Assembly (NCBI GenBank): GCA_038227745.1
Contig: JBBRPS010000355.1
Location: 1-9,971, forward strand
Direction of reading: 5' to 3'
DNA length: 9,971 nucleotides
Source: DASPXY01 sp038227745
Lineage (GTDB): Bacteria; Planctomycetota; Planctomycetia; Gemmatales; Gemmataceae
Positions 1 through 9,971 of the stretch are shown piece after piece (the first letter of the stretch is position 1; every line of letters starts with the position of its first letter). The notes under the pieces are model-generated. The model was given only the letters and a program-made list of their open reading frames with translations, was not told the DNA's origin and searched no databases. A program made the position numbers and the translations under genes.

Positions 1-1
1 G

Positions 2-250
2 CCCAAGCCGACGCTGCCGCGCTCGCCGGGCCACCACGCCGAGTGGCTCCGTGCCTGCAAGGGCGGGCCGGTCGCGATGTCGAACTTCGACTACGCCGGG
101 CCGTTCACCGAGACGGTGCTGCTGGGGAACGTCGCCATGCGCCTGCCCGGCCAGCGCCTGGCCTGGGATTCCGAGAACCTGCGCGTCACGAACGTCCAGG
201 CGGCCAATCAGCACATCCGCCGTCAGTACCGCAAGGGCTGGACGCTGTAA
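2..250 (+). CDS. Gfo/Idh/MocA family oxidoreductase, C-terminal fragment
   Basis: Partial gene. The last 82 residues are visible, in frame from base 2 to a TAA at 248-250; the start and the N-terminal NAD(P)-binding Rossmann domain lie outside the window. The fragment reads RSPGHHAEWLRACKGG, then SNFDYAGPFTETVLLGNVA, then a WDSENLRVTN stretch and the tail RKGWTL. This order (HHAEW, CKGG, DYAGP, LGNVA, W-D, TN-AN, RKGW-L) is what I recall of the C-terminal alpha/beta domain end of planctomycete Gfo/Idh/MocA dehydrogenases, which have many paralogues per genome and often carry a Tat signal. Members oxidise or epimerise sugars and related polyols with NAD(P). Substrate and localisation cannot be judged from this piece. 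It runs convergent to the kinase gene, with a hairpin between the two stops. Family assignment is fairly sure; function is open. Confidence 0.85.
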   Translation, partial: PKPTLPRSPGHHAEWLRACKGGPVAMSNFDYAGPFTETVLLGNVAMRLPGQRLAWDSENLRVTNVQAANQHIRRQYRKGWTL

Positions 251-278
251 CCTGACACTCCCCGCCGTCTGCCGATCC

Positions 279-324
279 AAGCCCGACGCGCCAGCGAGGG
301 ACCCCTCGCTGGCGCGTCGGGCTT
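279..324. terminator. Near-perfect 22-bp hairpin between convergent genes; probable bidirectional terminator and dispersed repeat
   Basis: The arms at 279-300 and 303-324 are exact reverse complements (22 bp) around a 2-nt centre; the innermost pairs must open to form a real loop. The hairpin lies 28 nt after the oxidoreductase stop and 43 nt after the kinase stop (368), so it can end both transcripts. On the plus strand it is followed by a weak T-rich stretch (CTTGTTTG); on the minus strand there is no clear U-tract. Read on the minus strand, one frame gives SPTRQRG, a string I recall from many spurious planctomycete ORFs, which suggests a dispersed genomic repeat rather than a one-off terminator. 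The repeat status is from memory and was not searched. Confidence 0.7.
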
Positions 325-367
325 GTTTGCGCCGCCATCAACCGGCCAGCGGAAGTCGGACCGTGAA

Positions 368-3913
<3,546 letters not shown>

Positions 3914-3916
3914 GGG

Positions 3917-4477
3917 TTACTCCGATTCGTTGAGGAGGCCGCGCAGGGCCTTGAGTCCGCGCTGGAGCAGGCCGGCGACCGAGGCGGCGGTGCGGCCCAT
4001 GCGGGCGGCCGCCTCGGCGAGGGTCAGCCCCTGCCAGTAGTGCAGCACCAGGGCCTCGCGCTGGGCCTCGGGCAGGGTCGTCAGGGCGTCGGCCAAACGC
4101 AGCAGGTCCTCGCCGCGCTGGGCGTGCTGGCTGGGCGAGGAGCCTTCGGAGACCAGCCAGGCCTCCAGGCGGCTGGAGGATTCGTCGAGCGCCGCCTCCA
4201 GGGAGCGCTCGCGGGCGGCGTCGCGCTTTTGCCGGCCGAGGGCGCGCAGGGCGTCGGCGAGGTTGCACGCGAGCATGCGCCGCAGCCAGGCGGCCATCTC
4301 GGCGGCGGTGGCGCCGCGGAACTGCCCGCGCTGCCGGTGGGCGTCGAGCAGCGTTTGCTGCACGACGTCGGACGCCTCAACCCTGCCGCGGGCCTGCTCG
4401 CCCAGCTGCAGCCGCGCCAGCAGGAGCAGGTAGTCGCGGAATTTCTCCACCGCCAGGTCCTCGGTCCCGTGCTCCAT
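3917..4477 (-). CDS. ECF-type RNA polymerase sigma factor (sigma-70 family)
   Basis: 186 residues from the ATG at 4477. The frame stays open to 4621, but the extra 48 residues are Arg-rich and unlike the family; the chosen start has AGGGG (4485-4489) 7 nt upstream. Region 2 covers about residues 10-80: an -LLLLARLQLG- helix, EASDVVQQTLLDAHR (34-48, the core-binding 2.2 segment and start of the -10 reading helix), then WLRRMLACNLADALR (64-78). A charged linker (80-122) leads to region 4 (about 123-183): LTTLPEAQREALVLHYWQG and the helix-turn-helix LTLAEAAARMGRTAASVAGL, which should read the -35. No fused anti-sigma or extra C-terminal domain is present. Region 2.2 has EASD where many ECFs have DAED. 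The kinase gene follows after 3 nt, and no anti-sigma gene is adjacent, so control by phosphorylation is likely; target promoters are unknown. Confidence 0.93.
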   Translation of the reverse strand: MEHGTEDLAVEKFRDYLLLLARLQLGEQARGRVEASDVVQQTLLDAHRQRGQFRGATAAEMAAWLRRMLACNLADALRALGRQKRDAARERSLEAALDESSSRLEAWLVSEGSSPSQHAQRGEDLLRLADALTTLPEAQREALVLHYWQGLTLAEAAARMGRTAASVAGLLQRGLKALRGLLNESE

Positions 4478-4484
4478 GACTGCA

Positions 4485-4489
4485 CCCCT
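4485..4489 (-). promoter_or_regulatory. Ribosome binding site that decides the sigma-factor start
   Basis: AGGGG on the minus strand, 7 nt before the ATG at 4477. The more upstream in-frame starts would add an Arg-rich extension without family resemblance, so this site supports the 186-residue form. Confidence 0.55.
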
Positions 4490-4507
4490 ACAGCAATAGC
4501 CGCCGTC

Positions 4508-4526
4508 CGCGCTCCGGTTGAGCGCG
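4508..4526 (-). promoter_or_regulatory. Small hairpin in the sigma-factor leader
   Basis: CGCGCTC (4508-4514) pairs exactly with GAGCGCG (4520-4526) around a 5-nt loop. It lies 31 nt or more upstream of the sigma-factor ATG, within the probable 5' leader. A second smaller hairpin, TCTCC/GGAGA with a 3-nt loop, is at 4541-4553. In DNA this GC-rich short stems arise often by chance, so a regulatory role is only a possibility. No convincing -10/-35 pair for the sigma gene was found in 4478-4684 on the minus strand. Confidence 0.3.
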
Positions 4527-4591
4527 CGGGTACTCGTTTTTCTCCGACGGAGACCGCGGCGGCGCCCACGCCAGCCGTGCGCGTTTCCGCG

Positions 4592-4616
4592 CCGGCGCGA
4601 ATTCCTCTCGCGCCGG
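4592..4616. promoter_or_regulatory. Operator-like inverted repeat in the sigma/glmS divergent region
   Basis: CCGGCGCGA (4592-4600) and TCGCGCCGG (4608-4616) are exact 9-bp inverted repeats with a 7-nt AT-richer spacer (ATTCCTC). The right half overlaps the expected -35 position of the glmS promoter, whose -10 is at 4638-4643. Placement and symmetry fit a dimeric repressor site, or a hairpin in the sigma-gene leader if that transcript starts further upstream. No regulator is identified. Confidence 0.4.
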
Positions 4617-4637
4617 ACCAATGCCCGGGAAACATTC

Positions 4638-4643
4638 TATACT
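4638..4643 (+). promoter_or_regulatory. Putative sigma-70 type -10 box of glmS
   Basis: TATACT differs from TATAAT at one position and stands in a local AT-rich island inside very GC-rich DNA. The best -35 is poor (CGGACC, 4614-4619, spacer 18 nt, 3 of 6 matches). Transcription would begin near 4650, leaving a leader of about 35 nt, too short for a glmS-type ribozyme. Confidence 0.5.
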
Positions 4644-4684
4644 AGTTGTGCAGCTTCGATTCTCGGGACCGGAGGGGCACCGTC

Positions 4685-6511
<1,827 letters not shown>

Positions 6512-6526
6512 CCTCCAGATTCTCCT

Positions 6527-6576
6527 GTTTAGCCGCGGTTCGCAGAACCGCGCGGTTCTACGAACCGCGGCTAAAC
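6527..6576. repeat. 50-nt REP-like palindrome between glmS and the glmU-like gene
   Basis: The arms 6527-6542 and 6561-6576 are exact 16-bp reverse complements; after one C/A mismatch (6543/6560) another 7 bp pair (6544-6550 with 6553-6559) around a 2-nt centre. The same bases can instead fold as two tandem 7-bp hairpins, GCGGTTC-GCA-GAACCGC (6535-6551) and GCGGTTC-TAC-GAACCGC (6552-6568), enclosed by an outer 8-bp stem (6527-6534 with 6569-6576). There is no U-tract. It starts 15 nt after the glmS stop and ends 18 nt before the next ATG, so it may act as a partial terminator, an mRNA 3'-end stabiliser, or a dispersed REP-type repeat. Confidence 0.75.
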
Positions 6577-6582
6577 GCCTGC

Positions 6583-6587
6583 AGGAG
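6583..6587 (+). promoter_or_regulatory. Ribosome binding site of the glmU-like gene
   Basis: AGGAG, 7 nt before the ATG at 6595 and just after the palindrome, so folding of the palindrome leaves it exposed. It confirms the start. Confidence 0.7.
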
Positions 6588-6594
6588 TCCGCAC

Positions 6595-7872
6595 ATGCGC
6601 ATCTGCATCTTCGAGGACCGGGGCGTCGCGGCCCTGGAGCCGTTGAGCCTGACGCGGCCCGCCTTCGACCTGAGGTGCGGCGCCGCGACTCTCCTCGAGC
6701 GCCACCGGCGCGCGTTCGGCGCGGACGAGATCGGCGTGCTGGTGCGGCCGGAACTGGCCGGCCTCTGCCGCGAGGCGCACCCGGGCCTGCCGGTCAACGA
6801 CGCCGACTGGCTGCGGGCCGGCACCACCCTGCTCGTCAACGCCCGCTGGGTCGCGCCGGTGCAGCCGGTCGTGGACCTCACGTCGCCGCGCGTCGCCCTC
6901 GTCGGCAGCGAGGTCGCCTACGTTGTCCTGCCGCCGCCCGGCGTCCCGGAATGCACGGGGGACAACCTCGACGAGTGGGCCGACACCTGGAAGGATACCC
7001 TGCCGCGCACGGCGGCGGACGGCGTGCTGGCGCGCCACCTCTGGGACCTCGTGGACCACAACCCACGCGCCCTGTGCGAGGACCTCGGCTGGTTCCGCGA
7101 CCGGCTTCAGGGCGGGCAGCGGCCGGCGGGTGTGGCGATCCTCGGTCCGGAAGAGGGGCTCGCCGTCCACGCCGGCGCGACCGTCGAGCCGTTCGTCGTC
7201 GTCGATACGCGCTATGGCCCGGTGCTGATCGACCGCGGGGCGGTGGTGCAATCGTTCAGCCGGCTGGAGGGGCCGTGCTACGTCGGACCGGAGAGCTGGA
7301 TCCTTGGGGCGAAGCTGAGCGGCGGTACTGTCGGGCCATGCTGCCGCGTCGGCGGCGAGTTCGAGGCGAGCATCCTCCAGGGCCACAGCAACAAGTACCA
7401 CGACGGCTTCCTGGGCCACAGCTACGTCGGTGAGTGGGTCAACCTCGGGGCGGGGACGCAGGTGAGCGACCTGCGCAACGACTACGGCGTGATCCGCGTC
7501 GCGGTGAACGGCGAGCGCGTACACACCGGCCTGACCAAGGTCGGCTCGTTCCTGGGCGACCACACCAAGACGGGGCTGGGCACGCTGCTCAACACGGGGA
7601 CGGTGGCGGGCGTGTTCTGCAACCTGCTGCCCGCCGGCGGCCTGCTGACACCCGTCATCCCCTCGTTCTGCACGTGTACCCAGGGGCAGCTGCAGGAGCG
7701 CTGGGACCTGAAACAGATGTTCGCGACGGCCGCGATGGTGATGCGGCGGCGCGGCTGCACGATGGGCGCCGCTTACACCGATTATCTATTCGGCCTCTAC
7801 GACCAGACCGCGGCGCTGCGCCGCCGTGTTCTCCGCGACAACGAGCTGCGGCTGCTGCGGCGCAGCGTGTAA
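6595..7872 (+). CDS. Alternative GlmU-type protein: putative sugar nucleotidyltransferase with left-handed beta-helix acyltransferase domain
   Basis: 425 residues. The N-terminal part (about 1-120) resembles the NTP_transf_4 type seen in Bacteroidetes and Planctomycetes: ICIFEDRG, then LEPLSLTRPAFDLRCGA (14-30), and LLVNARW (79-85). It has no classical LAAGxGTRM loop, so it is not a standard GlmU. A linker follows (LWDLVDHNPRAL, 149-160). Residues about 180-360 form a hexapeptide left-handed beta-helix: HAGATVEPFVVVD (192-204), GPCYVG, GGTVGPCCRVGGE, SNKYHDGFLGHSYVGEW (265-281), NLGAGT (283-288), LRNDYG (293-298). K267, H275 and Y277 sit near where GlmU acetyltransferase has catalytic and binding residues, by eye. 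The likely role is glucosamine-1-phosphate N-acetylation and uridylylation to UDP-GlcNAc in the cytoplasm, supported by glmS directly upstream. Another nucleotide-sugar product is possible. Confidence 0.85.
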   Translation: MRICIFEDRGVAALEPLSLTRPAFDLRCGAATLLERHRRAFGADEIGVLVRPELAGLCREAHPGLPVNDADWLRAGTTLLVNARWVAPVQPVVDLTSPRVALVGSEVAYVVLPPPGVPECTGDNLDEWADTWKDTLPRTAADGVLARHLWDLVDHNPRALCEDLGWFRDRLQGGQRPAGVAILGPEEGLAVHAGATVEPFVVVDTRYGPVLIDRGAVVQSFSRLEGPCYVGPESWILGAKLSGGTVGPCCRVGGEFEASILQGHSNKYHDGFLGHSYVGEWVNLGAGTQVSDLRNDYGVIRVAVNGERVHTGLTKVGSFLGDHTKTGLGTLLNTGTVAGVFCNLLPAGGLLTPVIPSFCTCTQGQLQERWDLKQMFATAAMVMRRRGCTMGAAYTDYLFGLYDQTAALRRRVLRDNELRLLRRSV

Positions 7873-7958
7873 CGGCTCTCGTCTGTTGGCGGGTGGGTCG
7901 TCTCGTTGTGGTGGCAGCGCGCAGGTGTTCGAGCACTTCTTGAGGTTTGCGGCGACAG

Positions 7959-7964
7959 TATAAC
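7959..7964 (+). promoter_or_regulatory. Putative -10 box for the DpsL gene
   Basis: TATAAC, 5 of 6 matches to TATAAT, in a local AT-rich patch about 78 nt before the ATG. A TTGAGG at 7940-7945 resembles a -35, but the 13-nt spacer is too short; at 17 nt the hexamer is CTTCTT. The promoter may depend on an activator or another sigma factor. Confidence 0.35.
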
Positions 7965-8027
7965 ATGGGGATGGCAAGGACACAGAGGACAGGCGTCGTT
8001 CAGATCCGCACCAGGAGGTTTTCGCCC

Positions 8028-8033
8028 GAGGAG
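8028..8033 (+). promoter_or_regulatory. Ribosome binding site of the DpsL gene, with a second SD-like site upstream
   Basis: GAGGAG lies 8 nt before the ATG at 8042. A stronger AGGAGG stands at 8013-8018 without a start codon at usable distance; it may be a standby site or chance. Confidence 0.6.
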
Positions 8034-8041
8034 ACTCAACG

Positions 8042-8632
8042 ATGGGGAAAGTGGCGCGAGAGATGGTCGAGAAGGCCGGCATCAATGTGGAACAGCTGCT
8101 CAAGAAGCTGATCGCCGCGGCGGGGGCCGAGTTCACGACCTTTTACTACTACACCATCCTGCGGGTGGCAGCTATCGGCATGGAGGGGGAAGGGCTGAAG
8201 GAGATCATCGAGGACGCGCGCATCGAGGACCGCAACCACTTCGAGGCGCTCCTGCCGCGCATCTACGAGCTGGGCGGCGAGCTGCCCCGCGACATCCGCG
8301 GCTTCGCGGACGTGGCCGGCTGCCCCGACGCTTACCTGCCCGACAGCCTCAAGGGCGGCAAGTCGCCCACCGGCTCGTCGCTCAAGGATCTGCTGAACGT
8401 CCTCGTCGAGGCGGAGCGCTGCGCCATCCGCACCTACTCGGACATCTGCCAGTTCACCCAGCTCAAGGACCCGCGCACGTACGCCATCAGCGCGGCCATC
8501 CTCAACGAGGAGATCGAGCACGAGGCGTGGTTCTCGGAGTTCCTGGGCGAAGGGCCGTCGGGCCACTTCCGCCGCGGCAAGCCCGGCGCCTCGCCGCACG
8601 TCGCTCCGTTCATGACGGCGGACCATAAGTAA
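8042..8632 (+). CDS. DpsL-type ferritin-like protein (Dps-like, bacterioferritin-related)
   Basis: 196 residues. It matches, from memory, the archaeal and bacterial DpsL family (COG2406 type): AAGAEFTTFYYYTILR (26-41), GMEGEGLKEI (46-55), EDARIEDRNHFE (57-68), YELGGELPRDIR (75-86), LVEAERCAIRTY (121-132), KDPRTY (142-147), NEEIEHEAWF (155-164) and SGHFRRGKPG (173-182). DpsL proteins form 12-subunit cages that oxidise Fe(II), preferably with peroxide, and store the iron, protecting DNA and protein in the cytoplasm. The four-helix di-iron ligands appear intact: E30, E62/D63 with H66, E123/E125, E157 and H160. Three cysteines are present (C94, C127, C136); C94 and C127 fall in the segments where DpsL carries its cysteine pair near the metal site. 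There is no signal peptide and no encapsulin-targeting tail that I recognise. A hairpin follows its stop, then a Rieske protein. Confidence 0.9.
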   Translation: MGKVAREMVEKAGINVEQLLKKLIAAAGAEFTTFYYYTILRVAAIGMEGEGLKEIIEDARIEDRNHFEALLPRIYELGGELPRDIRGFADVAGCPDAYLPDSLKGGKSPTGSSLKDLLNVLVEAERCAIRTYSDICQFTQLKDPRTYAISAAILNEEIEHEAWFSEFLGEGPSGHFRRGKPGASPHVAPFMTADHK

Positions 8633-8643
8633 CCCGGCCGATT

Positions 8644-8685
8644 GTCAGTGGCCAGAGAGGGCGGATGTCTTCTTTGGCCACTGAC
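8644..8685 (+). terminator. Hairpin after the DpsL gene
   Basis: GTCAGTGGCCA (8644-8654) pairs exactly with TGGCCACTGAC (8675-8685); a G-U pair and three more pairs extend the stem to 15 bp (8644-8658 with 8671-8685) around a 12-nt loop. It begins 11 nt after the DpsL stop and ends 22 nt before the Rieske start. It lacks a U-tract (followed by CCGAGCC), so it may be a weak or Rho-assisted terminator, or a 3' stabiliser. Confidence 0.55.
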
Positions 8686-8696
8686 CCGAGCCCCGC

Positions 8697-8701
8697 GGGA
8701 G
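8697..8701 (+). promoter_or_regulatory. Ribosome binding site that decides the Rieske start
   Basis: GGGAG, 6 nt before the GTG at 8708. The upstream in-frame TTG at 8642 lies against the left arm of the hairpin at 8644-8685, making it a poor start. Confidence 0.5.
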
Positions 8702-8707
8702 AGAGGC

Positions 8708-9100
8708 GTGGATCCGGTTGAGCAGGCCCATCCGTCCGGCGACACGGCCGGCCCGTGGGAGCGAGTCCTTCCCGGCGAGGCCCTGGCCCCTGGGGGGCTG
8801 ACGAAGGTCCTCGTCGCGGGCCGGCCCGTGCTGCTCGCCCGACGGGAGGACGGGGCCGTGGCAGCGGCGTCCCCCGTCTGCCCGCACCGGAGCGAGGACC
8901 TGTCCGGGGGCCGGGTATACATGGGCGCGATCGATTGCCCGGCGCATCATTATCTCTACGACCTGCGCACCGGCGTCAACCTCTATCCGCGCAACGTCTT
9001 CCCCGCCGACCTGGCCGCCCGCCTGGAGCCGCTGCCGCTCTACCCGGCCAAGGAGGAGGGCGGCTGGATCTGGGTCGGCCCGCCCGAGGGGGAGCCGTGA
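8708..9100 (+). CDS. Small Rieske-type [2Fe-2S] ferredoxin
   Basis: 130 residues from a GTG. It is a single Rieske domain. The cluster ligands are intact: C58-P-H60 and C77-P-A-H80, 16 residues apart, in the typical pattern CPHRSEDLSGG ... CPAHHYLYDLRTG. The domain starts with WERVLPGEAL and ends with a strand giving GGWIWVGPP, as in ferredoxin components of ring-hydroxylating dioxygenases and NirD-like proteins. There is no membrane anchor or signal peptide, so it is a soluble cytoplasmic electron carrier. No oxygenase or reductase lies next to it. The neighbours are a DpsL ferritin-like gene upstream and, overlapping its stop by 4 nt, the GH10-like ORF. A role in reducing the stored iron of DpsL, as Bfd does for bacterioferritin, is a guess from position. 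The family is sure; the partner is unknown. Confidence 0.9.
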   Translation: MDPVEQAHPSGDTAGPWERVLPGEALAPGGLTKVLVAGRPVLLARREDGAVAAASPVCPHRSEDLSGGRVYMGAIDCPAHHYLYDLRTGVNLYPRNVFPADLAARLEPLPLYPAKEEGGWIWVGPPEGEP

Positions 9101-9873
9101 CCCGGACCCAGCGGCAGATCGAAGCACACCGCAAAGGGACGCTGTGTATCCAGGTCCGCGATCGCGCCGGCGGCCCCTGTGCCGGCGTCGCGGTGTGGGC
9201 TGAGCAGGAGACCCATGCGTTTGGGTTCGGGTGCGTTGCGCCCGACCTGGGAGCGCTCCCCGCGTTTGACCGGCAGCGCTGCGGCGCCCGCCTCGCCGAG
9301 GTGTTCAACCGGATCGTGGCCGCCGGCCGGCCGGTCGATCCGGGCGTGAGCCGCTACGACGTCCCGGAGGGCGCCCGCCTGGGGCGTGTCCGCGTTGAAC
9401 TCGACCGGCTCGCAGTTACTGGCCTGCCGGTGGAAGTCCACGTCCGGGGGCGGTCCGTCGGCCCCAGTGGCGGCCCCAGAGAGGCGGGCTCGCGTGAGCG
9501 GGCGGCCGCCGAGCGCGTGGCGGAGTTGTACACCCTTTGTTTCGCCCACCCGGCCGTCCGTGGGATCTTCTGGAGCGGGTGCTGGGACGGAGAGGAGGGG
9601 GTCGCGGGCGACGGTTTGCTGCGGTGTGACCTGGCGCCGCGTCCGGCCTTTCACTTCCTGCGCAAGTTGATCGACACGGTCTGGCACACGCGCGCCGGCG
9701 GGGAGACGGACGCAGACGGCCTGTTTCGGTTCCGCGGCTTCTGCGGCGACTACCGCATCGCCGCGCGGGTCGGGGAGGAGGCAGCGACGACTGCCCTGTT
9801 CCCTTGCACCAGCGGGGCGAGATCCGCAACCGGGGGCGCGACTCGAATCCTCCAACTTGCCGGGCCCGTCTGA
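9097..9873 (+). CDS. GH10 xylanase-like protein lacking most of the catalytic barrel
   Basis: 258 residues from a GTG whose last bases overlap the Rieske stop (GTGA); a GGGGGAG lies just upstream, so the two are translationally coupled. The N-terminus (about 1-45) looks like the small beta domain before planctomycete GH10 barrels (IEAHRKGTL, VRDRAGGPCAGVAVWAEQ, HAFGFGC). Residues 60-74 (RCGARLAEVFNRIV) match the first helix of a GH10 barrel. The sequence then jumps to the late part: LDRLAVTGLPVEV (102-114), AELYTLCFAHPAVRGIFWSGCWD (142-164), LLRCDLAPRPAF (174-185), and the tail domain GLFRFRGFCGDYRIA (208-222). The middle strands with the WDVVNE-type acid/base Glu are absent, and the position expected for the nucleophile Glu appears to be Val. 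Roughly 200 residues seem missing compared with my memory of full proteins. It may be a decayed gene or a non-catalytic binding protein. No signal peptide is visible. Confidence 0.7.
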   Translation: MTRTQRQIEAHRKGTLCIQVRDRAGGPCAGVAVWAEQETHAFGFGCVAPDLGALPAFDRQRCGARLAEVFNRIVAAGRPVDPGVSRYDVPEGARLGRVRVELDRLAVTGLPVEVHVRGRSVGPSGGPREAGSRERAAAERVAELYTLCFAHPAVRGIFWSGCWDGEEGVAGDGLLRCDLAPRPAFHFLRKLIDTVWHTRAGGETDADGLFRFRGFCGDYRIAARVGEEAATTALFPCTSGARSATGGATRILQLAGPV

Positions 9874-9971
9874 GTCAAGTCACACTCCTCCTGTCGCCCT
9901 TCCCCGGGAGGGGTTGCGCGCGCCGCCGCATTCCTCTCGCACGTCGCCGCGCGGCGTGGTACAATCCTTCC
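9874..9971 (+). promoter_or_regulatory. Terminal intergenic stretch with a putative promoter for a downstream gene
   Basis: 98 nt without a gene. TACAAT (9960-9965) is a good -10 in otherwise GC-rich DNA. The best -35 is weak (CTCGCA, 9936-9941, 18-nt spacer). A perfect 12-nt palindrome CGCCGCGCGGCG (9945-9956) lies between the two, where a repressor could bind, though such GC palindromes are frequent by chance here. No clear terminator follows the GH10-like ORF; a CCCC/GGGG pair (9902-9913) is too small to call. Confidence 0.4.

Larger units (their letters stand above)
7873..8041. other. Intergenic region before the DpsL gene
   Basis: 169 nt without a credible ORF on either strand. No strong hairpin follows the GlmU-like stop. 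It contains a -10-like TATAAC (7959-7964) and two purine-rich Shine-Dalgarno-like stretches near the DpsL start (8013-8018 and 8028-8033). Confidence 0.6.

Noticed and set aside
4478..4621. N-terminal extension of the sigma factor to an ATG at 4621
   Set aside because: The extra 48 residues are Arg-rich and unlike ECF sigma factors; the internal ATG at 4477 has a good ribosome binding site.
4478..4684. glmS ribozyme or other metabolite riboswitch upstream of glmS
   Set aside because: The predicted leader is only about 35 nt and no glmS ribozyme core is recognisable; that class is known mainly from Gram-positive bacteria.

Overview
The window looks like chromosome from a GC-rich planctomycete, most likely of the Gemmata group. 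The evidence is an ECF sigma factor followed immediately by a membrane-anchored Ser/Thr kinase with a very long WD40 tail, a Gfo/Idh/MocA oxidoreductase ending in the RKGWTL tail I associate with planctomycete paralogues, the alternative two-domain GlmU-like protein, and an inverted repeat whose translation gives the SPTRQRG string I recall from many spurious planctomycete ORFs. The taxonomic call is inference; no rRNA or other marker is present.

Layout. Positions 2-250 (+) hold the 3' end of an oxidoreductase gene. A near-perfect hairpin at 279-324 separates it from the convergent kinase gene (3913-368, minus). The kinase lies 3 nt downstream of the ECF sigma gene (4477-3917, minus), so the two form a tight two-gene operon. 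A 207-nt divergent intergenic region (4478-4684) has a good -10 hexamer and an inverted repeat in front of glmS (4685-6511, +). After glmS a 50-nt palindrome (6527-6576) precedes an alternative GlmU-type protein (6595-7872, +). This gives two enzymes of UDP-GlcNAc synthesis in a row. The last block, 8042-9873 (+), holds a DpsL-type ferritin-like protein, a hairpin, a small Rieske [2Fe-2S] ferredoxin, and an ORF, start-stop overlapped with the Rieske gene, that looks like a GH10 xylanase with most of its catalytic barrel missing. The window ends in a putative promoter for a gene outside it.

How the genes may work together. The sigma/kinase pair is probably a signalling unit in which the kinase controls the sigma factor, as in described ECF-STK pairs. 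GlmS supplies glucosamine-6-phosphate, and the GlmU-like protein probably makes UDP-GlcNAc from glucosamine-1-phosphate for peptidoglycan and surface glycans; the linking mutase GlmM is not in the window. DpsL and the Rieske protein could form an iron-storage and reductant pair, although a hairpin between them may separate their transcripts. The points most worth checking are the barrel-less GH10 protein, the DpsL-Rieske pairing, a possible phospho-switch serine in the sigma factor, and the palindrome between glmS and the glmU-like gene, which can fold in two ways.
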